Shown piece by piece: positions 43,780 through 53,097 of a stretch of 64,000 nt of DNA (within the stretch, counting starts at the first letter, position 1; each line of letters opens with the position of its first letter). Both the position numbers and the translations under genes were made by a program. The DNA comes from Porphyra umbilicalis (lineage: Eukaryota > Rhodophyta > Bangiophyceae > Bangiales > Bangiaceae), in NCBI GenBank assembly GCA_002049455.2, contig KV918780.1, positions 354,956 to 418,955 on the forward strand, written 5' to 3'. Under the pieces are notes generated by a model, which had not been told where the DNA came from, made no database searches, and saw only the letters and a list, made by a program, of their open reading frames with translations.

Positions 43780-45628
43780 GGTAGCGACGTGAGGCTCTTG
43801 AATAGTAGTGTAGGCAGGGGGTCTCGGGCGGTCTGGCCCTTATGGACGCTGGCGGGAGGAGGGGAATGGCCAGCCCAGGAGCACGAGCGACGAGCCGAGT
43901 TGTGGGTGGGGCGGAGCTGCTTGGGATGAGCTGCTCATTGCCGACCGTGGACAAGTCAGCGTACCTTCTTGTACGCTCCACGGCGACGCCCAGGACCCGC
44001 CGCCTTGGCGCACTGGTGGTCGCCGGCCTCCAGTGCCCTTGCCGCTGCGAGGGAAGTCAAAGTGCGGCGCCTCAGTGCCCCCTGTCGGGCTCGCCGTTGG
44101 CTGTGTCTACGTCGGCGCGCATCTACCACCCCCTCCACCATCCCAACCGCCATGCGGCCATCGCCGCCCTCGCCTGTGGGCGTGGCCCCTCCCAGCGCCG
44201 ACGGAGCACTCAGATCCGTACGGGATCTCGCTGTTGGAGCCGAGCGGCGGCTGCGGCTCGCTACGGGCGACCATGGCGGTATATCTGCTCCCACGCATTG
44301 CTTCCGCGACATACGTAGGGCGGCGACTGCACAAAGAGGCGCGGCGGGACGGGAGGCCCTGTGGGACTCGTGTCGTCTACTGTCGATGGAAGGCGATGCG
44401 TAGGGGAACCCGCAGCCACCCACGCACGCGGGGGTGAGCGCACACCGTCCGCGAGCCGTCTCAACGGGCACGGGTGGGCTGTCAAGCGCCTGAAGGCAAA
44501 CAGCGCATCAGCGGCGCCGACGGAGCGTCGAAATGAGGGAGAGCCTCGGGCGACTGTGCGGAGCGGCGGGCCATCCATTCACCCGCGGCGTACCACCGAG
44601 CGAGGGGCCGGCCTGACAACCAGCCCAGCTGTATCTGGGCGTGCACAACGGCGGAAGGGGTCACTTTCTCCAGCACTTTTCCTTTCGCTTGCCCACGTCC
44701 GGCCCGAGAGCAGGCCGCGGGGATCTCGCCCCGCGGAATCACGACGGCGGCAACCGCCCAACCGCGGGGGGCCCGTCAATCTTCCGGGAATGAGGTGTGC
44801 GGTGTCTGGCCCGAGGGACCCCAGTGACGGTGCCGCGACTGTTTTTTGTTTGTTTGAGGCGCCCCGCCTCGTGGTGCGGTGGATGTGTCAGGGGGCAGCG
44901 CTTTCAGCATTCCGGCGAGGAACACATTGGCGCTGTGCTTCAATCCCAAACCGAATGGTTACATCGGGGCGCACGCGACGCGGCAGGAACGCTCGTCACG
45001 TCTATCACGTCGAGCGCCGTCGAGTGGCAGCGAGGGCGCCTACGCAAGTATGCGCATCGTTTTTCCTCTTCCATCCACAAGCAGCTCTGAGCAGTACTGT
45101 ATGTAGTCTCACAGAGCCCCGCTCAGCGTCTTGAGGAGCAGCGGCAGGATTCGCCCGACGACGTGGCCGTCCCGCCGTGACCGAGTGGTTGCGATTCGAG
45201 GACTGCCAGGCGACGTGTCGGCGGGGCAACGACCAAGTGTCGTCACGACGGTACCCCTACGCGGCCAGTCGCTGGGAGGAACGTGGTGCGGGCGGCGACC
45301 TCCTCAAGCTGTCAGTTGCGAGTGGAAGCACGACGTTGATCCGGGCAGCAAGTGCCATCGCGGCGGCGGCGCTGCAGTCAACAGCTGTTGCCTTGCGAGA
45401 AGCCCTCCGTGGTTGCAGGGTTTCACAGCAACATGTGACGGTCGACGATGCGGACAACGAGAGAGGGCGTCCGCTCTAGCAACCAAGAAGCGAACTAACG
45501 GCCAAATCATATATACATTTGTAGGGGACATTTCCAGCTGCGAAGGAGGGTCTCATCTGCGCACGGCGTGGTGCGCAATGGTATATTAATTTGCAGAAAC
45601 CAGCCTCCTTCAACAGAACACCTGTAAA
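43780..45628. other. Intergenic region upstream of the LPMO-like gene
   Basis: No conserved frame is recognised on either strand. The part next to 43780 should carry the promoter of the minus-strand LPMO-like gene. Several frames of 100-250 codons exist but look like composition effects. Confidence 0.5.
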
Positions 45629-45712
45629 GCACCTTTGGTCTAGTGGTAGAATACGTGCTTGCCAACCAGCAGCTGAACGCACGAGACCCGGGTTCGATTC
45701 CCGGAAGGCGCA
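45629..45712 (+). tRNA. tRNA-Gly (anticodon GCC) with a 13-nt intron
   Basis: The 84-nt gene folds as a standard tRNA of 71 nt after removal of 13 nt. The D-arm begins TGGTCTAGTGGTAGA. The anticodon stem CGTGC/GCACG encloses TTGCCA plus an insert after position 37, giving anticodon GCC. The T-arm is CCGGG-TTCGATT-CCCGG. The acceptor stem GCACCTT/AAGGCGC pairs except for A3:C70, with discriminator A73. CCA is not encoded, as in eukaryotes. Internal A and B boxes (TAGTGGTAGA, GGTTCGATTCC) serve as the polymerase III promoter. A T-rich run (CTTTCTTTTTTG) about 10 nt after the end is a plausible terminator. Confidence 0.92.
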
Positions 45713-45721
45713 CAGCACCTG

Positions 45722-45733
45722 CTTTCTTTTTTG
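45722..45733 (+). terminator. Polymerase III T-run after tRNA-Gly
   Basis: CTTTCTTTTTTG follows the mature 3' end by about 10 nt. Runs of four or more T on the coding strand terminate RNA polymerase III. Confidence 0.6.
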
Positions 45734-46076
45734 ATGCTGTGAATGAACATAGAGCCGCATATTGCCACCTCGGACGGGCGCCACGATAGCATGCATCCAT
45801 GTGCGGGACAAAAATCAAGAGCGGTGAATGAGAACTCATGCACCACTTGTTCGCAACAAGCGCGGTTGCGCAGCCTCCTCTCTGAACAGGGAGCAGCTCA
45901 AGCGTACCCGCTAGACGCTCGTGGCAGTAGTCACATCCCACAAGGTCACCACCCTGCCCCTCCTCCACTGACGTTGCACCACTGGCGGCGCGCCCACCCC
46001 CGCCGGTAACGCCCATCAAGGCCACCTCGATGTCACGCCCGCCGCGGCCACCGACCGCAGCCGCCGCGGCCGCCCG
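45734..46076. other. Intergenic region
   Basis: About 340 bp between the tRNA gene and the 3' end of the hypothetical minus-strand gene. Nothing recognised. Confidence 0.5.
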
Positions 46077-47376
46077 CTACATCCGCCCCCGCCCGCCCAT
46101 CCCCGTCGCCCACGACGCCATCTCAACCGCCTCTGCGGCGGCTTCCGCGACCATCCGCTGGGAGCCTTCCGCCCGCAGCTGCCGCTCGAGCAGCGCCGCC
46201 GCCCACGGCTCTGTGGCGCCGCCCCTTCCGTCGCCCGCCGCCCACCCGCCGCCATACGTCGCGGGCAGGGGCGGCGGCATGCCCCCACACCCGCCACACG
46301 CTGCCCATCCGCCGCCGCCGCTGCTGCCGCTGCCGCCGCCCGCTGCCGCTCGCGGCAGCGGCGGCGGGGGCGCCCCCCCCCCCCCCGGCGGTGGCTGCCC
46401 CCAGGCGCCTTGCGACGCGCGTTGCGATGCAACAGCCGCTCAAGCGCGTGCCGCACCGACCGGCGGGCGGCGGCGCGGCCGTCGCCAGCGCGACCCGACG
46501 TGGCCGTTTGGGACGTCCGCACGGAGCGGGAGTGCGACGGAGCGCGCGCGCGAGCCGGGGGGGCGGCCGCCTCGGCGCCGGCGGCAGCGGCGGGGCCGCC
46601 GTCGCGGCCGCCCGTCCACCCAGACGCGTCGCTCGCGAGGGACAGCCGCCCCGACGGTGGGGCGGACGACGACGGCGGCAGGGCGGACGCCGACGGCGGC
46701 GGAGTTGGGGCGGCGCCCCGCGCCCGGCTGCACCTACCGGCGGGCCCCCCTGACCAGCCGTTGAACGAGGAGCGACCGCCCCCCCCCCCGCCCAGGCCAA
46801 CGGCGGTGGCGCCCCCAAGGCGGCGCCGCTCGACGGCGCGGCGGGCCACCCGCCCGCCACGCGGTGGGGCGCCCACGGCGGGAGGGCCGACAGCGACGGC
46901 GCCGCCGCCTGCCAGTCGCCGAGCGGCGACGATGGCGGCGGCGCCCAGCCGCCCGCTACCGAAGCTGGGCGGTGGTAGCCGCCGCCGCTGCCGCCGCCGC
47001 CGACCAGACGGCTGTGGTGGCTCTCCGCCCTGGGCAGGGTGTGGGGGCGCCCCGCGGCGGCGGCGGCAAAGCCACGCGCCCGCCCGTCCCCGCCCGTGGC
47101 CTCGACGAGGCCGGCGCGGATGGAGCGGGCAAAGAGGGTGGCCGCCGACGCGAGCGCCGCGTCGAGGACGCCGTCAGCCGCGGGTGGCTCGCCATCCCCA
47201 CGGTGGTCAGCGCCACTGCCAAGGTCGCCGCCGCCGCCGTCGCCCGACGTGACGAGCGCGGCAATGCCGGCAAGCGCCACCGGGTCGTCGGTGGCGCGCA
47301 GGATCATGCGGGCGAGAAGCCGGTCGAGCGCCGCTGTCGTCGCGCTCGTGGCCGCTTGGGCGTCGGATTCCGGCAT
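46077..47376 (-). CDS. Hypothetical Gly/Ala/Pro-rich protein, frame split at two C runs
   Basis: No family recognised. From ATG 47376 the frame reads MPESDAQAATSATTAALDRLLARMILRATDD and continues with Ser/Gly/Pro-rich sequence to a C run at 46779-46789. Beyond it the sensible continuation (SSFNGWSGG, SGRLSLASDASGW, RHALERLLHRNAR) is in a second frame up to another C run at 46373-46386. A third frame then gives an acidic/amphipathic end (PWAAALLERQLRAEGSQRMVAEAAAEAVEMASW) to a stop at 46077. The joined model of ~430 aa is my inference from composition and from the breaks falling exactly on homopolymers. The N- and C-terminal helices could be oligomerisation segments. Confidence 0.4.
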
Positions 47377-48334
47377 AATGGTCGTGGGCACGTCGCGGGG
47401 GGGGGGGGGGGGGGGAGCTGGGTGGCGCAACTCGGCTGGGGCACAACCGACGGCGAGACGCAGAGCGTAGCGGAGGCGTCGTGACAAACGACTAGGGAGC
47501 GCGGTTGGGAGTTCCAGGCTAGTAGTAGAGGTGTGCAGCCCTGTCACCGCCGCAGGGCGCCGCTGGTCAATCCATGACGGCCGTGGGGCGGGGCGCTGGC
47601 GCCGCCCGCCGCTCAAGTGCGCCTCGCTGTCGCAAGCTCGCCGGCAAGCCAGCAAGGGTCACCCGAAGGCCAAGCCCACCCACGGCCGTGCGGGGAGGCA
47701 AATGCGGGGGCTTGGCTCAGAACGAAGGCAAGAACAGAGCTCAGCGCAAAGGGGCGCGAGGGGGGCGGCCGATGGTGGTGGGCGCGGGCTGCGGCCAGTG
47801 CGAGACATCCAGCGCGGTGAGCACGACCGCTGGCCACTACGTGACCAAATACTGGCCACCACGTGACCAAATACTGGCCACCACGTGACCAAATACAGGC
47901 CACCACGTGCACGTGACCAAATACAGGCCACCGCGTGGCATCCGACACACCTTGTTCCTGACGTTCGCCTCTGTATCCATAAGCCGCCTCCGCCACTCAC
48001 CATGTGACGTGGCACCACTGGCCTCCGGCTCCTCGCGAAAACTGTTCAAGTACACGCATAGACCTACATTGTCGACGCCCGTAAACTTATATCGCCTGTC
48101 GACGCACCTGCTCCATCGCAGCCACCACCGCGCCTACGCCTAGCCCCGGTACAGCAACTGGCCGCACCCCGCAATGTCCAACTCCCCAAGCCCGGCCCCG
48201 ACGCCTACTGGCACCCGTCGGCACCCGTCCACACTCGCCGGCACCCCCCAGCGCCCGCCAGCACCCGCCGGCTCCCACCAGCGCCGACGGGCACCGGCTG
48301 ACACGTGCCAGCATCCGGCTTTGCACCCTCCCTC
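47377..48334. other. Intergenic region with G-box array and Pro-like short repeats
   Basis: It lies between the 5' end of the hypothetical gene and the 3' end of malic enzyme. It has an 18-nt G run at 47397-47414, the array at 47831-47938, and loosely repeated GGCACCCG(T/C)C-like words at 48,200-48,300. No coding claim. Confidence 0.5.
47831..47938. repeat. Tandem 22-bp repeat carrying CACGTG boxes
   Basis: Four and a half imperfect units of 22 bp, built from GGCCACCACGTGACCAAATA. The first has a T in place of C (ACTACGTG), and the fourth carries an extra CACGTG hexamer (6-bp insertion). CACGTG is the G-box/E-box bound by bHLH and bZIP factors. The array sits ~455 bp upstream of the start of the hypothetical minus-strand gene and could be a regulatory cluster for it, or simply a minisatellite. 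Confidence 0.8.
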
Positions 48335-50406
48335 TCACTCGTCACGCTGCGGGTCGTACATCTTGGCCAGCACCCCCTCCAGCGTGAGCCCGCTAACATC
48401 TCGGGTGGCTACCCCGAGCTTGGCCGCCGCCCGTGCCACCGCCAGCGCAATCACCGCGCTCACCCGGCGCACATCTTCCATTGGTGGGTACAGTGCCCCC
48501 GCCGCGAGCCGTTCCGCGCTCACCTCGTCCGCCAGCACCTGCGAGGTGGTCAAGAAGAGCGCGTCCGGAATGGTCGCCGCCCCGGCAAGCACAACGCCCG
48601 CACCAATCCCCGGGAAGCAGAGGGCGTTGTTGCCTTGAGAGACCTCCATCATCCGCCCCGACGGCAGCGGCACTGGGTCAAACGGCGAGCCAGACGCAAA
48701 CACTACCCGCCCGTCGGTGTGTTCCACCGCTTCGGTGGCAGTGCACTCAGACTTGGAGGTAGGGTTGGAGAGCGCAAACACCAGCGGTCGCTCGTTGGCC
48801 GCCGCCATGGCGCGGAGCACCTCGGCTGAAAAGGCGCCGTGGACGGTCGACACGCCGATGAGAGCGGTAGGCTTAAGCGTCTCAACTGCGGTAAGCAGGC
48901 TAGTGTCAGAGGTGAGATTGGCAAAGGTCTTGTCATCCAACCTCTGTGCAAACGGCTCCTTCTCCGCAGAGATGGCCGCCTTGCGGCCGTGCGCGACAAT
49001 GCCCTTGGAGTCGAGGAAGTAGCAGCGCGCGCGGGCCGCCTCGCGCGTCAGAGGCTCCCGCCCGGCCGCGTCACCATTGCCAGTGGCCGCGTTGGCCTCG
49101 TCTTCGGCAAGCATCTGCGAGGACAGCAGCTCTGCAATGCCAATCCCCGCGCTGCCCGCACCCAGAAAGAGAAAAGTGTGCTCTCGCACCTGCGACGGCA
49201 CACCGTCCATCTTGAGGGCAGCGAGGACGCCGGCGGTCGCCACCGACGCCGTTCCCTGGATGTCGTCGTTGAAAATGGCGTACGAGTCGCGGTGGAGGGC
49301 CAGGAGGCGCGCGGCGTTGGCGTTCGCGAAGTCCTCGAACTGTAGCGCCACGGAGCGTCCGAACGCTTTAACGGCGCCCGCAAGCACCGCCTCGACAAAC
49401 TTGTCGTACTTCTCGCCGCGGACGCGGGGGTGGCGGGCGCCGAGGTACGTCGGGTCCGCCAGGAGCTCCTCGTTGTTGGTGCCGCAGTCGAGCGTGATGG
49501 GCAGCGTGTGGCGCGGGTGGATGCCGCCGCAGGCAACGTAAAGCGAGAGCTTCCCCACTGGGATGCCGTGGCCGTGCGCGCCCAGGTCACCGAGCCCGAG
49601 AATGCGCTCCCCGTCGGTCATGACGATGACGCGGACATCCCGCTCCGGCCAGTTGGCAAACGCCTCAGCAATAGTCGACAACGGTGAGTCGATGGAGAGG
49701 AAGATGCCGCGCGGGCGCACATAGAGGCGGCCATAGTTCTGGCACGCCGCCCCTACAATAAAACGATTATTGGAGAAGAAGAAAAACAATCGACAGAAAA
49801 GCAAGAGGGCAAGCACACGGCTAGCCAAGCAATGCACAGCACAGCATGTCAGTGAAGGGGCCCGACACGCAGGAGAATGTACCAAACAAACAACATCGTC
49901 ACGCCCACCCTCCTTCACGCCGTCTCCGTTTCGCCGCCCCTCTGCACCAACGTACCCACCACCGGCGTGTAAATGAGTGGCATAATCCGAGTCAGGTGTG
50001 TCAGCACGGTCGCGTAGAAGAGGCGCTCGTCTGCTGCGTCAACCGAAGCCAGGTACTCCCACTGATCAAGCCCCGGGCGGAGGTCGCCCAGCCGCCGCAT
50101 CACGCGCAAGACTTGCGTCGGCAGCGTTTCCACCGTCGGCGGCAGGAGACCCGTCAAGCCCAGCGCCGCGCGCTGCTCCGCCGTGTATCGCAGACCCTGC
50201 GAGCGCGACCCGTTGCGTAGTAGCTCCGCGCCCGACAGGGCCAGCGCGCCAGCAGCAGCGGCGGGCGTCGCCACGGGTGCGTCGGTCGTGGCCGCCCCAT
50301 CCGTCCCGAGCGCCGCCCCGTTGCCCGGCTTGGCCGTCAGGGGGGGGGGCGCGGCAGCGTCCAGGTTGAATGAGCCGTTGCCGGCAACATTCGTACCGGG
50401 AGCCAT
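48335..50406 (-). CDS. NADP-type malic enzyme
   Basis: Malic enzyme decarboxylates malate to pyruvate and yields NAD(P)H. Exon 1 (50406-49956) contains SQGLRYTAEQRAALGLTGLLPP and MPLIYTPVVG. A 203-bp intron (G|GTACGT...TTGTAG|GGG) follows. Exon 2 (49752-48335) gives AACQNYGRLYVRPRG, VIVMTDGERILGLGDLG, FNDDIQGTASVATAG, the nucleotide-binding FLGAGSAGIGIAELL, SNPTSKSECTATEA and QGNNALCFPGIGAG, all signature motifs in order. Splicing restores YTPVVGAACQNYG exactly. The product is ~622 aa. ATG 50406 (GCCATGG context) is chosen; the frame is open upstream to 50763, but that part resembles UTR. The N-terminus is Ala/Gly-rich and not clearly a transit peptide, so location is open. Cofactor assignment (NADP) is by family resemblance only. 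Confidence 0.93.
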
Positions 50407-51720
50407 GGTGGCACGCAGCGGTTGTGTGCGGCGATGGATGGTGGTGGTGGTGGTGGTGGCGGTGGTAGTCAGGGGGGGGAGGAAGCGAACAGGGCACTGA
50501 GAAGCGGGGGGCGAGGGGGCGGTCCACACCAGACGTCGGGATGCGAGCGGCAGGCCAGCAGACGCAGTACCTATGAAGGCAATCACAGCAGGAGCGGGCG
50601 CGTCCCGTTGGGAAGGGCCCGGCACCGGTCCGACCATCGGCAGAGAAACGGGGGTCGCAAGGAGAGAGGTCGACACCAGGCGCCAATAGGATGTCAGCCA
50701 CTCATGCCAATAGGGCGTGGCGCAGCCAGTGAGCGGGCGCGGGCAGCCTCCCGCGGCTCCCAACGGTCACACAGACCAAGCAAACCAACAGAGCGACGTG
50801 AAGACGACGCAAGCGGCCGAGGGAAACCTGGCGCGACAGAGCGTGGCATACCAGCAGCGAAAAGGGCTGGGAAACAACAAGGGAGAGGGACGTTCGGTCG
50901 ACCCACCAGGCCGCTGCGTGCCACCCAGGCAGTACCACGTCGCGCTGCGGGGGAGCACCGGTACCTGCTGGCGTCCGTGCGCAGCGTGGCACAATGCCAA
51001 TCCAAGACGAGAGGGGGAGGGCGGCACGCGGCTGCTGGGTGGCGAGTCATTGGCTCTGACCCCCCCCCTCCCACTCACTCGCAATCGGGTCTTCTGTCGG
51101 CTATGCAACTCAGATTCGACGTTGTCAGCAAGTGCCGAGCCAGTCTCGAGGCGTGCAAATGAGGAGGAGGAGCCGCCTGGAACGTGTGGATCGGCTCGTG
51201 TCAGGCAGCGGCATCAACCCATTGGCCGACGCGATCGCGGCGGCCTCTTGGAGAAAACAAAGGACGACCACGTCACTCCAGGTCAGGGAGAGGCTCGGCA
51301 CCAACACGAGCACCCATCTTGCCCGCTTGCGTAGCTCCGATAGGGGCGGTCGGCAGTTTTTCTCGTGGCAGCTGCCACGGCACTCAATATGATGGCTGGA
51401 AGCATGAAGCCCGTCAGCGTCCCAGTCCGTGGCACTGACTCTTTGGTGGATTGTCCTGCAGCATCACTGCCGCACTGATCACGGAGCTGCTCGCCCGGTG
51501 ACGCTCTATCGACATTTCGCTGGTATGGAAGGCTGGACGCGGCAACCATCACTACGGGCAGCTGTTTGTCACTAGAAAACAGTGCTTATTTCCTTTTTCC
51601 GCGTCAAGCTGCCAAGAGCCGAACAACCTTCCCACCTCCTCTTTTTCTCTCCTATTCGCCTCTATGCTCCCATCGTCCTCCCCTCCTCCGTCAACAGGCG
51701 CGTGCCCACCAGGCCACTCC
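50407..51720. other. Intergenic region upstream of malic enzyme
   Basis: This is the promoter side of malic enzyme and the 3' flank of the Hint gene. Small GTGGTG repeats lie at 50437-50460. No gene is recognised. Confidence 0.5.
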
Positions 51721-53097
51721 TCAATACGTCATGGACCCCCGCGGAAGAAGCCACCGCATGGCGGTGGCCATCCCCCCACTGTGCAACCCTCGCGCCAGCC
51801 GCTCTCCCACCACGTCCCGCACGCCGACCGCCGCCGCCCATCGCACCGGCGCCAGCAGCCCGTGAGCCACCATTGGTGCTACGGCGGTCGTGTAGGCGCT
51901 GACAGCCACACCGTCGACAAGCAGCTCGCCGGCAGTCGTGTGGGGGGCGTACCGCCCGGCGGCCTCCGTCACCGTCGCCGTCGCGGTGACGGCTTCAAGG
52001 CGGCTGCCGTTGCTGGACGGCGCCGTGGCCGCCGCAGGCCCGTCGACCACGTGCACATAGTCGCCAATCGCCACAGCTCCGGCGGCGACCAGGCGACGGC
52101 GGGGAGCCGTCCGCGGCGTGCCCCCGTACATCCCGCCGCCGCCACCGCTGACGGGCGGCTCAAAGACGTATACATAGTGCCCCGGCGTCGCGACGAGCAC
52201 CGCTGACGCCGTCGTCATTCGCACGTACGTAGTGAGCGCGGACGGCTCCGCGTGTGACCACGCCACGATCGGCGACCACGCGGTGGGGCCGACGCGTACA
52301 ACGTTCCCCACCGCCAGTGCGTCCATGCGCACACGCCCAACGCCTCGCACGGCGACGGTAGCGTGGCGCGGGAAGCACGCGTCGGTGGCGCCACCGCCGT
52401 TTGGCGCCGGCGTCGGCGACGTTGACGGCGTCGACGTTGGCGTCGCCGCTGCCGCCGCAGCGGCCGCGTTACGGTAGACGCACGGCCGCCCGCGGGCGGA
52501 AAGCGTCAGCGTCGTTTCCCCCTCTGCCCAGCCCGCGCCGGAAAAGGGCGCAACCGCCGCCTCGGCGGCCGACAACGTCGTCGCGGTGCCGCGCAGCGCG
52601 CCTGCTCGGAAGCCACACCAGGTGCCGACACCGACAATGCCGACGAGCACCGACGGGCGCGGCGGCGGACTCGCCGTCGGCGCCGGTGGTGGTGTCGAGC
52701 CGGCCGCCGGCGGGGGGGGGACCACCCGTCGCGCCGGTGGGGGCGGCCCGATCAACGCGTCGAGGGTGGCATTGGCCGCCGCCGCGTCGGGGCGGGCAAA
52801 CACCAGTACCGCCTCGCCAGTGCAGGGCATGAGTCCGACGGCGGCAGCAGATGAGCGCATGGTGCCGACGCCGCGGACCGTGTCGACGGTGGTGGCGCCG
52901 AGCCCAAAGCTGGGCGGGCACCCGCTGCCGGTTGTTGGCGCAACGGCCAGAATGTACACGCCTGCGGCGGGCTGCCCGGGGAGAGTCAGCTGCTTCTCGG
53001 CCGCCGCGGGGTGGTGGGCGGCGGCCGCTGCCGCGACGGCGATGAGCGCCGTCGCGGCGGCGGCGGCGGGGGACCGACGGGTGCGCTGTGGCGCCAT
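51721..53097 (-). CDS. Secreted protein with C-terminal hedgehog-type Hint domain
   Basis: The 458-aa product starts at ATG 53097 (MAPQRTRRS) with a signal-like hydrophobic Ala-rich segment (residues ~10-35). A variable Cys-containing region of ~200 residues and a Thr/Ser/Pro linker (PTSTPSTSPTPAP) follow. The Hint domain begins at about residue 241 with DACFPRHATVAVRGVGRVRMDALAVGNVV, the hedgehog/intein A-block whose Cys performs the N-S acyl shift. The B-block ATPGHYVYVF supplies the conserved His (~306), and LVAAGAVAIGDYVHV completes the pattern. Such proteins cleave themselves before the Cys and release the N-terminal part. No sterol-recognition region is evident. The N-terminal half would be the released ligand-like part; I do not recognise it. 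The frame is intact. Confidence 0.8.
   Translation of the reverse strand: MAPQRTRRSPAAAAATALIAVAAAAAAHHPAAAEKQLTLPGQPAAGVYILAVAPTTGSGCPPSFGLGATTVDTVRGVGTMRSSAAAVGLMPCTGEAVLVFARPDAAAANATLDALIGPPPPARRVVPPPPAAGSTPPPAPTASPPPRPSVLVGIVGVGTWCGFRAGALRGTATTLSAAEAAVAPFSGAGWAEGETTLTLSARGRPCVYRNAAAAAAAATPTSTPSTSPTPAPNGGGATDACFPRHATVAVRGVGRVRMDALAVGNVVRVGPTAWSPIVAWSHAEPSALTTYVRMTTASAVLVATPGHYVYVFEPPVSGGGGGMYGGTPRTAPRRRLVAAGAVAIGDYVHVVDGPAAATAPSSNGSRLEAVTATATVTEAAGRYAPHTTAGELLVDGVAVSAYTTAVAPMVAHGLLAPVRWAAAVGVRDVVGERLARGLHSGGMATAMRWLLPRGSMTY

Noticed and set aside
43780-45600. Frames of 100-250 codons between the LPMO-like gene and the tRNA
   Set aside because: They lie on both strands, overlap one another, and carry no motif. 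Treated as composition effects.
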